Assembly (NCBI GenBank): GCA_942492855.1
Contig: OW818647.1
Coordinates: 1,054,001-1,118,000 of the forward strand
Source: G963677485 sp942492855
GTDB lineage: Bacteria; Armatimonadota; HRBIN16
Direction: 5' to 3'
DNA length: 64,000 nt
Shown: piece by piece, positions 35,595 to 46,173 of the stretch
How the letters are laid out: each line of letters starts with the position of its first letter
Position numbering within the stretch: the first letter of the stretch is position 1
Translations under genes and position numbers: made by a program
Notes under the pieces: model-generated
The model's input: only the letters and a program-made list of their open reading frames with translations
The model's database searches: none
Told to the model about the DNA's origin: nothing

Positions 35595-37532
35595 ATGGAC
35601 TGGCAAGCGACGATGCAAGCGTTTCGTGAGCAACGTGGCATCACAGATGAATCGGTGTTGTGTCAAGATGCCATATTTCACGCTTTTCAGATGGGAGCGG
35701 AGGCTGGCAGCAATGAGCTGGGCACCATTCTGCTGAGTGTGTTGGACGGTCTGTTCTGGATAGATGCCGATGAGGTGATTAACCAATGTATGGTCTCCGA
35801 CCGCATGAGGTCTACGTCTGCTGACTATACTGGTAAAAAACTGCATGATATATTGCATGGGGATTCCTATCGTGATGTGAAGGCGGCGATGGAGTTATGC
35901 CATGAGACCTATAAGTATTCGGAGTGCGTCCTTAAGTGGGATAAAATAGATCCGCCGAAGACCTTCAATGTGAGCTTGAATATCCATAATGACGGATACA
36001 TTGTGTTGTTGCGTGACATCAGCAAGCGGCATGAGCTGTCTGATCGTCTGGAGGAATCGGAACGCCGCTACCAGCTCATCGCCAACTCCATCAGCGATGT
36101 CATAACCATCTCTGACATACAGGGCTATTTCACGTTTGTCTCCAGTTCATCTGTTGCGAGTGTGGGTTGGTCGCCCGAACAGTTGTTAGGCCGGTCTGCT
36201 TTTGAGTTCATACACCCGCAGGATGCCCCTGCCGTGCGTGAGTCCATACAACAGGTCATCGACACAACTCACCGCACATCGTATGAGCACCGGTTCTTAA
36301 AATCATCTGGTGGCTATGTTTGGTTTGAAACTGTAATTCAGCCGATTCCGGATAGTGACGGGAAGGTCGCAGCTTTCCAATGTGTTTCGCGGGATGTGAC
36401 TGAGCACCGTGCTACGGAACGCCGCTTACGGCAATTACTGCATCTTTTGGAACAGAGCAGTGGTATGCTGGCGGTTGTTTCTAATGATGGTCTGGTAGAT
36501 TACATCAACCCCAGTTTATTGAAGTACCTTGGTATAAGCAAGCGTAACCAGAAGAACCTTTCCTGCGAAAAGCTGCTGCCAAGGGGTATGGACCCCAAGC
36601 ATCAATATTCCATTAACCAGGCCCTGCAAAAACACCAGCCATGGCATGGTGAGGTATCAGGCAAGGACTACGATGGAAATGCTGTGACATGCTTGATTAG
36701 CGTGGCCCCCGTGGTAGACGACCTGGGCGAGATGACCCACTACGTACTGGAACTGATTGACATTACGGAGCGTAAACGGGCGGAATTGTTGATAGAGCAG
36801 AAGAGCGAAGAGCTTTCGGCGGTGAACAGGGAACTTCAGGAGTTTGCTTATGTGGTGAGCCATGACCTCAAGGCACCCTTGCGTAGCATCAGCACCCTGA
36901 CGCACTGGCTGGTGACAGACTATGCCCAACTCCTTCCCGAGGAGGGCCAGGAGCATTTGTCTCTGTTGAACCAGCGGGCCATACGGATGCAGCATTTGAT
37001 TGATGGCGTGCTGACTTATAGCCGGGCCGGCAGAGTAGCGGAACAGGCGGGCAACTCAGACATCAGTCAGCTAGTGGCTGAGGTGTGGGGTTTGCTGAAC
37101 CCGCCCCCGAACATGCATATCTCTATTCAACCCAACATGCCCGTGATATACGCCGAACCTATCAGGCTGGTGCAGTTGTTCCAGAACCTGATCAGCAACG
37201 CAGTCAAGCATAACGACAAGGACGAGGGGTACATCGAGGTCTTCTGCCAAGACGACGGGTGTATGTGGCGGTTTGGTGTGAAAGACAACGGCCCGGGCAT
37301 TGCTCCCAAACATCATGAGCTGGTGTTTGGTATATTCCAAACCCTGTGTAGTAGCGAAACTAACCCGGATAGCACTGGCATCGGGCTGGCTCTTGTCCGC
37401 AAGGTAGTGGAGCTGTATGGCGGCAATATCTGGATCGAATCGGATGTAGGCCAGGGTTGCACCTTCTGGTTCACTATTCCGAAATGCCCGCTGGAGCCTG
37501 GTATAGATCAATCGGACCAATCGAATGATTGA
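35595..37532 (+). CDS. Cytoplasmic PAS-domain histidine kinase
   Basis: 645 residues. A ~50-residue N-terminal region (AFREQRGITDESV) and a PAS-like fold (about 45-140), then PAS at 157-270 (YQLIANSISDVITISDIQGY) and 285-395. HisKA: EFAYVVSHDLKAPLRSIS with phospho-acceptor H423, the phytochrome-type HisKA seen with Rcp-like receivers. HATPase: QNLISNAVKHND and DNGPGI, then GIGLALVRKVV. No membrane segment. First of the signalling island; its stop overlaps the next kinase by eight bases. Its likely partner is one of the single-domain receivers downstream. Confidence 0.9.
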   Translation: MDWQATMQAFREQRGITDESVLCQDAIFHAFQMGAEAGSNELGTILLSVLDGLFWIDADEVINQCMVSDRMRSTSADYTGKKLHDILHGDSYRDVKAAMELCHETYKYSECVLKWDKIDPPKTFNVSLNIHNDGYIVLLRDISKRHELSDRLEESERRYQLIANSISDVITISDIQGYFTFVSSSSVASVGWSPEQLLGRSAFEFIHPQDAPAVRESIQQVIDTTHRTSYEHRFLKSSGGYVWFETVIQPIPDSDGKVAAFQCVSRDVTEHRATERRLRQLLHLLEQSSGMLAVVSNDGLVDYINPSLLKYLGISKRNQKNLSCEKLLPRGMDPKHQYSINQALQKHQPWHGEVSGKDYDGNAVTCLISVAPVVDDLGEMTHYVLELIDITERKRAELLIEQKSEELSAVNRELQEFAYVVSHDLKAPLRSISTLTHWLVTDYAQLLPEEGQEHLSLLNQRAIRMQHLIDGVLTYSRAGRVAEQAGNSDISQLVAEVWGLLNPPPNMHISIQPNMPVIYAEPIRLVQLFQNLISNAVKHNDKDEGYIEVFCQDDGCMWRFGVKDNGPGIAPKHHELVFGIFQTLCSSETNPDSTGIGLALVRKVVELYGGNIWIESDVGQGCTFWFTIPKCPLEPGIDQSDQSND

Positions 37533-39891
37533 CAATATTCTGGGTTATTCGCTGGATTATACATTGGCCTGTTATGGCCTGCTGATGTTCATCGCCTCCG
37601 TGGAAATGTACCGTATGCGCCGAAGGGATGTCCTTTGGCAGCCATGGAAATGGCTTAGCGCATACGCTGCCTTACAAGTGGTTCATTCATGGACCGTCCT
37701 AGCCACCCTGAGTTTGCCATTAGGTGTAGTTCACTACCTTACCACATTTATAGTTCTGTCACTATCATTTTTTTGCCTGTTTGAGTTTGGTGTTCGTTCT
37801 ATCATAGGGAAGCGTGGCTCAGTATGGCGTGTGGTTATGGCGCCTATCATGCTGGTTGTCTTGATTTCGGTAGTGCCCAGCGCGGGGCTTAACATACTCG
37901 TCATTGTATTTGCTCTGGTCAGTTCCATCACGTCTGCATATGCTATGCTGCGGCATTCCGATCAGCGATACAGGGAGAACCGGGCACTGCTGTGTTTTGG
38001 TGCGGTGTCATTGCTGCTGGGCGGCGTGACTATGAGCATCGGGATGTTGAATGCTTATGGGCTGCAGTTAGCCAGGGAGGCATCTTCGGCTTTTATGCCC
38101 CGTCATGGCATACCAATCGAGTATTACCAATTGGCATCGACCGTGTTGTTCTTCATTTTTGTGATGTTGTATGCCATGAGCTGCAACAAAAATGATGGGC
38201 GTCGGCTAGGTCATGACAAGGTGACCCCCTACCACATCTATATCACCGCGGCACTGATCCCGCTGCTCAGTATTGGGTGGGTCTTGTGTAAACTGGGTGG
38301 TGACTTTGGCATCCACCAATTCCGTAAGTCGCTCCTCGGACGGGCACAGACAGCCGCTGCCAATATCAGCCCTGATGAGGTACAGAAGCTGTACCACCTT
38401 GATCATCCGGGCTATCCTAAGGTTTTGCGATTTTTCCGCGAGCAGATGGATAAGGTTCGCAGGGTGAATGGTGACACGCGGTTCATCTACTTGTTGGGTA
38501 AGGTGGGGCCAAACATCGTATTTCTGGCGGATTGTGAGAACGAACTGTCACCTAACTATTCGCCACCCATGCAGATATACACAGAGGCGAACCAGCCTGT
38601 TCATGATGTTTTCATCACGCCTGCACCCGCCTTTGATGGTCCCACTGAGGACCGGTGGGGTGTGTATGTGTCGGCCTTTGTACCTATTGTAAGCAAGGCG
38701 ACCGATGAAGTGGTTGCGGTGATGGGTATGGATATCACCGGTAACTTGTGGCTTAGTGCGGTCGCCCGATACCGCCTGGTGGCCATCATCATGATGCTCA
38801 TTGTAGTGATAGTGCTGGTTGTTTTGGGCTCTGCGTATATACTCACAAAAGATGCTCTTGCAAACAGCGCCCTAAGCCAAAGCCGGTTTCAAAGGATATT
38901 CGACGCGGCTCCTGAAGGGATATTGATCGTCTCCATAGCCGATGGTCTAGTGCAGGCCGCCAACCGCAGATTATTGCTATGGCTATCCAAGACATTCAAT
39001 GAGATTGCCGGGCAGCCGATGGGAATGTACCTACCCACCGAAGGTAAACTGCCTGAGTCAGGTCACGAATTCCAGATTATCGATTCGGGTGAGATTCGCT
39101 ATCTGGGGGTCACAAGCGCAGAGATCAACTTCATGGGATATGCGTCGCACCTCTATTTCCTGAGGGACATAACGCAGCAGCGGCAGGCAGTTGAGGCCAA
39201 AGAGGCATTGGTGACCGAACTTCAGGAAACGAACCTGGAGCTGCAGCAGATCATCCATGCTGTGGCCCATGATCTGAAGGCTCCTACCCGCAGCATCAGC
39301 ACCCTGGCTCAATGGATTCAATCCGATTACCAATCTGCATTTGATGAGCCAGCGAACCGGATGCTTTACACCATCATAGAGCGGACCCACCGCATGGATA
39401 GACTGTTATCTGGATTGCTGGAGTTCATACGCATAGGACGTGTCCGTCCACGTTGTGAGCTTGTGAACTTCCGAAACCTGGTGGATGACGCCCTGAAACA
39501 GTGTCATGCATATGACCGATGCGGTATCGAAGTGAATGTGCCCGAGACAGTAATGACAGACGCCTCGCTGATGAATATCATACTGGTCGAGTTGATAGAG
39601 AACGCGGTCAGCCATGGCTTCGCTAGTGGCAAGCCAGTAGAGGTCTCCGCCAGCCTGATAGATGATCTCCTTACTCTGGAGATCAAAGACCATGGCCCGG
39701 GGATCGCGAAACAATACCACACCAAAGTTTTTGAGCTGTTTGAAACGCTCAGCCCAAAAGATGAAACAGGCCGGTTGGGACTGGGCCTCGCTTTGGTAAA
39801 CAAGGTTGTTTATCGTATGGGTGGCAGCATATCGTTAAATAGTTCACCGGGGGAGGGATGCGTGGTATCAATTTCATTTACCGCTGCGTAA
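37525..39891 (+). CDS. Membrane sensor histidine kinase, 7TM + Cache-like + PAS
   Basis: 788 residues. Seven hydrophobic segments in residues 1-225 with the character of a MASE-like sensor, one more segment at 233-255, an extracytoplasmic Cache-like domain (about 260-405, RVNGDTRFIYLLGKVGPNIV and VPIVSKATDEVVAVMGMDI), a membrane segment at 412-440, a PAS domain (450-555), HisKA with HAVAHDLKAPTRS and H582, HATPase VELIENAVSHG and DHGPGI and GLGLALVNKVV. ATG overlaps the end of the preceding kinase by eight bases, indicating coupled translation. Confidence 0.88.
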   Translation: MIDNILGYSLDYTLACYGLLMFIASVEMYRMRRRDVLWQPWKWLSAYAALQVVHSWTVLATLSLPLGVVHYLTTFIVLSLSFFCLFEFGVRSIIGKRGSVWRVVMAPIMLVVLISVVPSAGLNILVIVFALVSSITSAYAMLRHSDQRYRENRALLCFGAVSLLLGGVTMSIGMLNAYGLQLAREASSAFMPRHGIPIEYYQLASTVLFFIFVMLYAMSCNKNDGRRLGHDKVTPYHIYITAALIPLLSIGWVLCKLGGDFGIHQFRKSLLGRAQTAAANISPDEVQKLYHLDHPGYPKVLRFFREQMDKVRRVNGDTRFIYLLGKVGPNIVFLADCENELSPNYSPPMQIYTEANQPVHDVFITPAPAFDGPTEDRWGVYVSAFVPIVSKATDEVVAVMGMDITGNLWLSAVARYRLVAIIMMLIVVIVLVVLGSAYILTKDALANSALSQSRFQRIFDAAPEGILIVSIADGLVQAANRRLLLWLSKTFNEIAGQPMGMYLPTEGKLPESGHEFQIIDSGEIRYLGVTSAEINFMGYASHLYFLRDITQQRQAVEAKEALVTELQETNLELQQIIHAVAHDLKAPTRSISTLAQWIQSDYQSAFDEPANRMLYTIIERTHRMDRLLSGLLEFIRIGRVRPRCELVNFRNLVDDALKQCHAYDRCGIEVNVPETVMTDASLMNIILVELIENAVSHGFASGKPVEVSASLIDDLLTLEIKDHGPGIAKQYHTKVFELFETLSPKDETGRLGLGLALVNKVVYRMGGSISLNSSPGEGCVVSISFTAA

Positions 39892-39991
39892 ACTGTGCCT
39901 GAAGCGTTGGAATAATTCCAAGCTTTCAGGTACATTGAGAACACAAGCATACTTAAGATATCATTGCTACACATTACCGATAGGGGGAATT

Positions 39992-40402
39992 ATGCGGGGC
40001 GAAATCAACGTTCTGCTTCTTGGCACAGAGCCGACCTACTCAGACTTGTTTAACAAGGCTGCTGCTCTTTACGGCATTGGTCTACGGCTAAGTGTTGGAG
40101 AAGATATCGGTGGATTTATCAATAAACTACCGGCTAAAATGGCTCCCAATACTGTACTAGTTATCATGTGTGACTTCTCAAAATACAACACACTGGCGCA
40201 GCTTCGGGGGCTGAAAGCACAGCAAAAACTCCTGAGATTCCCTGTGCTCATTTTTGGATTGAACTATACCCAACAACACTGCACTGATTGTTTTGCCGCC
40301 GGTGCCGCCGGCCTTTTCACATTTACTGAAGATGTGAACGAGTTGGCAAAACTGCTCAAAGTGATTGGCGATTATTGGCGTATGTCTGAGTTACCAGACT
40401 GA
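39992..40402 (+). CDS. Degenerate receiver-like protein
   Basis: 136 residues, same length and ending (YWRMSELPD) as the intact receiver gene at 46174 (YWTLSELP), so it is a paralogous receiver. Several active-site positions are altered: the acidic pair VEDD is replaced by LGTE, the conserved Thr/Ser after beta-4 is gone (LIFGLN for VLTTS) and the beta-5 lysine is replaced (LFTFTED for MLKPVDY). An Asp is kept at the phospho-acceptor place (MCDFS). It probably cannot be phosphorylated in the normal way and may be a constitutive or decoy partner. ATG at 39992 with GGGGG upstream; the longer in-frame start at 39935 is less likely. Confidence 0.65.
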   Translation: MRGEINVLLLGTEPTYSDLFNKAAALYGIGLRLSVGEDIGGFINKLPAKMAPNTVLVIMCDFSKYNTLAQLRGLKAQQKLLRFPVLIFGLNYTQQHCTDCFAAGAAGLFTFTEDVNELAKLLKVIGDYWRMSELPD

Positions 40403-40432
40403 GTACATCCACAGAGAGATGATATAGAGCAG

Positions 40433-43400
40433 ATGAGTATAAGCATACTTCATATAGAAGATGATGTTGTTGAGCAAGTCAGTCTAGCTAGGACCTTCAA
40501 AAAGACCCACCCAGACTATATATGCAGGGCGGTGGGTAGCCTTGCCGCTGCCCGTTCTCTTCTTGCCCAAGAGCACTTTGATATCATCATCGCTGACTAC
40601 TTCCTGGAGGATGGCTGCGCATCCGATTTGGGAGATGTGATCAATGATATCCCGCTGATCATGGTGACTGGATTTGGCAACGAGAGCATTGCTATGAATG
40701 CGTTACGCCAAGGCGCCGTTGATTACCTCATCAAAGACACGGATCGATCCTATCTAGAGGCATTACCTCACGCTGTGGAAAAGGCCATTCGCCATCGTGA
40801 CACCATGCAGCAGTTGAAGCTGCTTGGGCAGACGGTCGAAAATGCGTCCGATGTGATAGTGATCACTGATGCTGATTTCAAAATCATGTTCGTGAACCGG
40901 TCGTTTGAAGTGTTGTACGGTTTAGCAAGCAGTGAGGTCATCGGTCTCAATGTCTCTGAAGTGTTTCAAGAGACGGCACCAACCGGCAGTATACTTCCGA
41001 CAAATAATGAAGCCATTCTCGATACGTGCCATAGGTTGAAAGATGGCCGAATAATCAAGGTGTTGGTGAGTAACTCGTCGACTGCAGGTGGTGACGGACA
41101 ACCAAACGCACACTCGTTTGTAGTGCGTGATGTGACTCGTCTGCGTCAGGCCGAAGAGGAACTTATTTCGCAACGCAATGATCTGGTGCGCCAGCGGGAT
41201 TTACTAAACGCCATTCTTGACAACAGCCAGTCGTTCATCATTGTGCTAGATAGTGATCTGCGGATTATGTTGACCAATCAGGCTGTTTCCAACGAACTGG
41301 GAATAACTATGGACCAACTGCCAGGCCGTTTCTATGCCGATTGTCTGGTGACAGCGGCCGGCCGAGAACGGTCTGTCTCCGCAATGCGCAGAGTATTTGA
41401 AACTGGCGGTTCGCTGGTAGGCAATTCTGACTGGATGAACGCAGCAGGCCAAACCATGACTATCCACTGGAACGTGATGCTGGTGCAACTTCCGTTTGTT
41501 GAGGGGGCCTGTGCCGTGGCTGGAGGGCAGGATGTCACGGAAGTGATGTCGGCCCAAAAAGAGATGACCCGGCTGTCCAGCGCACTAAACCAGATAGGTA
41601 CCGCTATATGCGTGACCGATGTTCAAGGGCGTGTGGAGTACATCAACCGAGGCTTTACCACACTGACTGGCCTTGATACGGAGCAGGCCGTTGGCTTAAA
41701 GCTGAAACAGCTTGATATTTTCATCCTCCCTCCGGGCAGTGATGAGCTATGGCGTCTAGTGAGCGATGAGCACCAGGAAGTCTCCCTGGAATCGCAGGTA
41801 AAGCGTGCTGATGGGTCACTGGCATGGGTGCAAGTCACAGTAAGCCCTGTGAAGGACGCTCACGACCGACTAGAAGGCTTCATGTTGATTGTGACCAATA
41901 TCATGGAATCTCGTGAGATGCAGCAGAATCTACTGCGCGAAAAAGAGTTGCTCAATGTCACAGTCCAATCCATCCGCGATGGAGTCATATCTGTAGACAA
42001 AGACGGTCACATAGTGATGGTGAACCGCTCTACCTGCGAGATTTTCGGTCTTTCTGAAGCTGAGTTACTCGGGATGCTCTTGCAGGACGTGATGCATATC
42101 CGCTGGGAAGAGAGCGATGAGGTCATTGATGTCAGTCTAGACCAGTGTGAGCCTGCGGCGTCGAAGGCGGTGTTCGGTCAGGTGACATTGACGACCAGCA
42201 GTGAACAGGAACTCCTGCTCCAACTCGATATGAACACCTTACATGACCAGGACTCCATGCGAACTGGCGCCGTGCTGGTGTTCCGCGATGTCACAAAGAG
42301 CGAACAGATCGACCGTGAACTGCGTCGCATGAACAAGCTGGAGTCCATCAGCCTTTTAGCGGGCGGAATCGCCCACGACTTCCGTAACATACTCACTCCA
42401 GTGCTTGGCGACATCTCCATGGTTAAGGAGAGCCTGGCAGCAGATGATCCACTTGCAGTAGACCTGACACATGCAGAACGGGGCTGCCAGAGAGCCGCTA
42501 ATCTCGCGACTCAGCTACTGATCTTCGCGCGCGGAGGGTCGCCGGTCAGGCATCCCATGAACCTGACAGCCACCGCGATGCAAGCCGGCGAGTTTGCCAC
42601 CAGCGGCAGTAGTTGCCGCGTGACCAGCGTGATTGATCCGGAACTGTGGGCTGTCGAGGCCGATGAGGGCCAAGTATTTCAGATTCTGCATAACTTGATT
42701 ATCAATGCACGCATTGCGCTTGAAGATCAGGGTGAAGTGCTGGTTCGGATCAACAACACCGTTTTGGCGGAAGAGGAAATCCCGCTGTTGAAGGCCGGGC
42801 GATACGTGCAGATTGAAGTTGAGGATCACGGCCCGGGTATTTCACCCGATGTGATGCCGCTGATTTACGACCCATTTTTCACGACCCGGCCTGATGGACG
42901 TGGACTGGGATTGGCTATCGTGTATAGCGTGGTCCGCAACCATGACGGCATCATTAAGGTCGATTCTGTGGTCAACGAACGCACCACATTCACCGTATAT
43001 CTACCAGCCACGGATATGCCATCCAGTAGTCTGGTGGACTCCAATGCCCAGATGGTGCGCGGCACCGGCCGAATTTTGATGATGGACGATGAACTACCTA
43101 TTCTGGAGTTCATGACCAAGCTGGTATCAAAACTGGGGTATGAACCCGTTACTACTGAGAACGGGGAGCAAGCCATTGCCAGATATAAAGCTGCGATGGA
43201 TATTGGCAACCCCTTCAATCTGGTTATCATGGACTTAACGATCCCTGGAGGCATGGGCGGGCGAGAAACCATCAAAGAGTTATTACGTATTGACCCTGAT
43301 GTCAGGGCGATTGTGGCTAGCGGTTATTCCAATGATCCCATCTTAAGTGATCCGGTCACGTACGGCTTTAAGGGTGCGATTACCAAGCCGTTCCGTATTA

Positions 43401-43441
43401 AAGAGATGTCAGCACTGATCGCCAAAGTTCTCCAAGCGTAA
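40433..43441 (+). CDS. Hybrid histidine kinase, REC-PAS(x3-4)-HisKA-HATPase-REC
   Basis: 1002 residues. Residues 3-125 form a receiver: HIEDDVVEQ, D55 in IIADYFLEDG and K in DYLIKDTD. At least three PAS domains follow (about 135-245, 260-375, 385-500, with a weaker one 515-630). HisKA of the classic type: LAGGIAHDFRNILTPVLGD with H648; HATPase with HNLIINARIAL, DHGPGI and GRGLGLAIVY. The C-terminal receiver (about 875-1000) shows MMDDELP, VIMDLTIPGG and KPFRIKE. A full two-receiver phosphorelay protein, soluble. Thirty bases after the degenerate receiver gene. Confidence 0.9.
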   Translation: MSISILHIEDDVVEQVSLARTFKKTHPDYICRAVGSLAAARSLLAQEHFDIIIADYFLEDGCASDLGDVINDIPLIMVTGFGNESIAMNALRQGAVDYLIKDTDRSYLEALPHAVEKAIRHRDTMQQLKLLGQTVENASDVIVITDADFKIMFVNRSFEVLYGLASSEVIGLNVSEVFQETAPTGSILPTNNEAILDTCHRLKDGRIIKVLVSNSSTAGGDGQPNAHSFVVRDVTRLRQAEEELISQRNDLVRQRDLLNAILDNSQSFIIVLDSDLRIMLTNQAVSNELGITMDQLPGRFYADCLVTAAGRERSVSAMRRVFETGGSLVGNSDWMNAAGQTMTIHWNVMLVQLPFVEGACAVAGGQDVTEVMSAQKEMTRLSSALNQIGTAICVTDVQGRVEYINRGFTTLTGLDTEQAVGLKLKQLDIFILPPGSDELWRLVSDEHQEVSLESQVKRADGSLAWVQVTVSPVKDAHDRLEGFMLIVTNIMESREMQQNLLREKELLNVTVQSIRDGVISVDKDGHIVMVNRSTCEIFGLSEAELLGMLLQDVMHIRWEESDEVIDVSLDQCEPAASKAVFGQVTLTTSSEQELLLQLDMNTLHDQDSMRTGAVLVFRDVTKSEQIDRELRRMNKLESISLLAGGIAHDFRNILTPVLGDISMVKESLAADDPLAVDLTHAERGCQRAANLATQLLIFARGGSPVRHPMNLTATAMQAGEFATSGSSCRVTSVIDPELWAVEADEGQVFQILHNLIINARIALEDQGEVLVRINNTVLAEEEIPLLKAGRYVQIEVEDHGPGISPDVMPLIYDPFFTTRPDGRGLGLAIVYSVVRNHDGIIKVDSVVNERTTFTVYLPATDMPSSSLVDSNAQMVRGTGRILMMDDELPILEFMTKLVSKLGYEPVTTENGEQAIARYKAAMDIGNPFNLVIMDLTIPGGMGGRETIKELLRIDPDVRAIVASGYSNDPILSDPVTYGFKGAITKPFRIKEMSALIAKVLQA

Positions 43442-43471
43442 GATGAATAATGACACCTTTGGTAAGCTGTA

Positions 43472-46096
43472 ATGCCTGAAAGACCTGGAACTGCGCCGAC
43501 GATCCGAGATATGCTGATGGGCATATATCGGAAGATGGGTTTCTATCCTTTGCTGGGCATTCAGGTGGTTCTAGTGGTGGTCTATTTCACCGCGATGAGC
43601 CTATATGGACGCACCGCGCGCGGATTGGTACTTGAGAAAGTCCAAGCTCAGATGCAGAGCATTGCACAAGCGAAGTCGGCTGGGATTGAGAAGACCACAA
43701 GCAAAGTCTACAGTGCCACCGAGCTGTTCCAAAAGGAATATGCCCGGCTTTTTGCTAACCCGGATAGCTTTCCGAAGCCTGCTGCCATCCCCACTTTCAA
43801 AAAGGCACCCAATGGTGTGACTTATAAACCCGTTGATAACGGCGGATCATATGTGTGGTACAGCAACATCACGCAGCAAGGGGCAGAACAACAACGTAAG
43901 CGCCTGTTTACAGAGGCCATAGACCCTACGGCTAAAAACATCAAGAATTCCGACCCATCCATTGTGGCCGTATACATGAACACCCATGACAGCATGTGTC
44001 GGTATTATCCATATGTCAAGGATGTGTGGAAGTGGGCGGGATATCAGCCTAACATGCGTATCCCTGAGTTTAACTTCTACTATCTGGCAGATGCGAAGCA
44101 TAATCCCGATAAGAAACCGGTGTGGACCCGTGCCTACCTTGACCCAGCCGGTCAAGGATGGATGGTAAGCTGCATTGCGCCCATATACCGTGGCGATTTC
44201 CTTGAAGGTGTGGCCGGTCTGGATATCACCATTGAACAGATGGTGAAACTGCTGTTCAGCGAAGTCTTGCCCTACGGTTCACAGGCGATGCTGGTGGACG
44301 ATAGCGGCACGATATTAGCAATGCCCACTCAGGTCGCCCGCTGGCTGGGGCTGAAAGAGATGACAGGCCACCGGTACTTGAACCCTGTGACCAACACAAT
44401 GTACAAACCGGACGAGTACAATTTGTTGAATGCCAGCCATGGCGATATCGCACAGGCGTTTCGTCCTATCATCACCGGTCAAGCGGATGTCGGCGAGGTG
44501 ATGTTGAATGGCAAACCGTTCGTATTAGCCGCTAGTACTATCAAGGGGTCCGGATGGCAGATCGTCACATTAGTAGATCGCGATGTGGTGTACCAACCCG
44601 TGATGGAGCTTCAGTACCAGGTGAATGGGCTGGGTGCCACCGCGTTGATTGTCGCAATCATCTTGACCGTGCTGGTCTGGGGATTGCTTGACGACCGATC
44701 CAACAAACTCGCTCAGCGAATCAGCCTGCCCATCGAACAGTTGGTTTCCGCATCTACCGCAATCGCCAAGGGTATTGGCTTGCCTCGTGTTGAGGCATCG
44801 GGCATCTCTGAGGTTGACCTGTTATCCAATAACTTCGCCCGCATGGCGAAGGTATTGAAGGCCGATGCGCTGCGTAAGCAGCACTACACCAGCCGTTTGA
44901 AAACAGTGCATGAACTGACCAATGACCCGGAACTCGACTTTGACCAGAAACAACGACAACTGCTTCAGATGATCCAGCGTGAGATGGAGCTGGTCAGTGT
45001 CACGCTGGTACAGCAACAGGCCACTGGTCTGGAAGCGGTGTGCAGTGCTGGTGAGGTCACATGGCCAGATTGTTGCCGTGTGGCGATTGATGGCATGACA
45101 CGAACCGAAAGCACTGAAGTGATAGCGGGTCAGATGAGCTGCCCGGACGAGCCGGCAATGACCGCAGTACCGGTGCTGTGGATACCCTATATGGTTGACG
45201 GCATGGTGACAGGTGGTGTGGCTTGCCGCTTTGCGGCGGAACAGGACGATGCGGAAGCAAGCGATATGGAGCTTCTACAGATGGTGGCCCAATGGTACGG
45301 TTTCGAAAGGGAGCGCCATGATTCAGAGATCCGCCGAAAGACATTAATGACGGACCTGCAAGCGGTGAATAAGGAGCTCAGCGAGTTTGCCTATGTGGCA
45401 TCGCATGACATGAAAGCCCCGCTTCGTTCGATTAGCAGTCTGGCTGACTGGCTAATGAACGACTACTCGGAAAAAGTCGATGAGCAGGGGCGGGAAATCA
45501 TGGAACTGCTTGTCAGCAGGGTTCGCCGTATGAATGCTCTTGTAGAGGGCGTGTTGAACTATGCTAGAATTGGAAAGTCGCATGACCGGACAGAGATGCT
45601 GGATATTGAAGCCATTGTCAGAGGATTGTTTGAGGGACTGAATAGCGAGCACCGTCACCACCTTGAGATAATTGGCAAGCTGCCCGAGTTTGTGGCATCC
45701 AAATCATACTTTGAGCAACTGTTCTTGAACTTGCTCGGTAATGCTGTAAAGTATATGGATAAGGAACATGGGGTGGTCACTGTCACCTGTGAAGAAGCGG
45801 GTGGAATGTATGAGTTTGCCATATCGGATAACGGCCCGGGCATATCAGATCAACACCACGAAGAGGTGTTCAGCATCCTGCAGACGATGAAGCTGCGCGG
45901 TAATAATGACAGTACAGGTATAGGCCTGGCTCATGTTAAAAAGATCGTCGATCTGTATGGTGGAAGCATATGGCTTCAAAGCGGTGAAGGCAAGGGAGCA
46001 ACATTCCGCTTCCGCATACCTACAAACCCAGTAGCTCAGCTATCGGAAAAAGAAGATGATGCGGCACTGCAGGATACCACCAGGCCACCAGCCTGA
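43472..46096 (+). CDS. Membrane histidine kinase with dCache sensor and HAMP
   Basis: 874 residues. Two membrane segments (about 22-45 and 385-410) flank a periplasmic dCache domain of about 340 residues (PNMRIPEFNFYYLADAKHNP, then DPAGQGWMVSCIAPIYRGDF, then VLAASTIKGSGWQIVTLVDR). HAMP: RISLPIEQLVSASTAIAKGI (about 418-437). A GAF-like segment covers 480-625, then HisKA EFAYVASHDMKAPLRSISS with H645, and HATPase LFLNLLGNAVKYMD, DNGPGI, GIGLAHVKKIV. It senses a small molecule outside the cytoplasm, probably an amino or organic acid. Stop at 46096 is 77 bases before the receiver gene. Confidence 0.9.
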   Translation: MPERPGTAPTIRDMLMGIYRKMGFYPLLGIQVVLVVVYFTAMSLYGRTARGLVLEKVQAQMQSIAQAKSAGIEKTTSKVYSATELFQKEYARLFANPDSFPKPAAIPTFKKAPNGVTYKPVDNGGSYVWYSNITQQGAEQQRKRLFTEAIDPTAKNIKNSDPSIVAVYMNTHDSMCRYYPYVKDVWKWAGYQPNMRIPEFNFYYLADAKHNPDKKPVWTRAYLDPAGQGWMVSCIAPIYRGDFLEGVAGLDITIEQMVKLLFSEVLPYGSQAMLVDDSGTILAMPTQVARWLGLKEMTGHRYLNPVTNTMYKPDEYNLLNASHGDIAQAFRPIITGQADVGEVMLNGKPFVLAASTIKGSGWQIVTLVDRDVVYQPVMELQYQVNGLGATALIVAIILTVLVWGLLDDRSNKLAQRISLPIEQLVSASTAIAKGIGLPRVEASGISEVDLLSNNFARMAKVLKADALRKQHYTSRLKTVHELTNDPELDFDQKQRQLLQMIQREMELVSVTLVQQQATGLEAVCSAGEVTWPDCCRVAIDGMTRTESTEVIAGQMSCPDEPAMTAVPVLWIPYMVDGMVTGGVACRFAAEQDDAEASDMELLQMVAQWYGFERERHDSEIRRKTLMTDLQAVNKELSEFAYVASHDMKAPLRSISSLADWLMNDYSEKVDEQGREIMELLVSRVRRMNALVEGVLNYARIGKSHDRTEMLDIEAIVRGLFEGLNSEHRHHLEIIGKLPEFVASKSYFEQLFLNLLGNAVKYMDKEHGVVTVTCEEAGGMYEFAISDNGPGISDQHHEEVFSILQTMKLRGNNDSTGIGLAHVKKIVDLYGGSIWLQSGEGKGATFRFRIPTNPVAQLSEKEDDAALQDTTRPPA

Positions 46097-46173
46097 TGGC
46101 ATCCTGCCTTTATAGACAATCGCGGTATACTACCTATACAGTGCCTGATTGCTACGTAATACGCGAGGAGACC

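Noticed and set aside
35511..35858. Minus-strand ORF across the first kinase start
   Set aside because: It overlaps the promoter and start of a well supported kinase gene on the other strand and has no family features.
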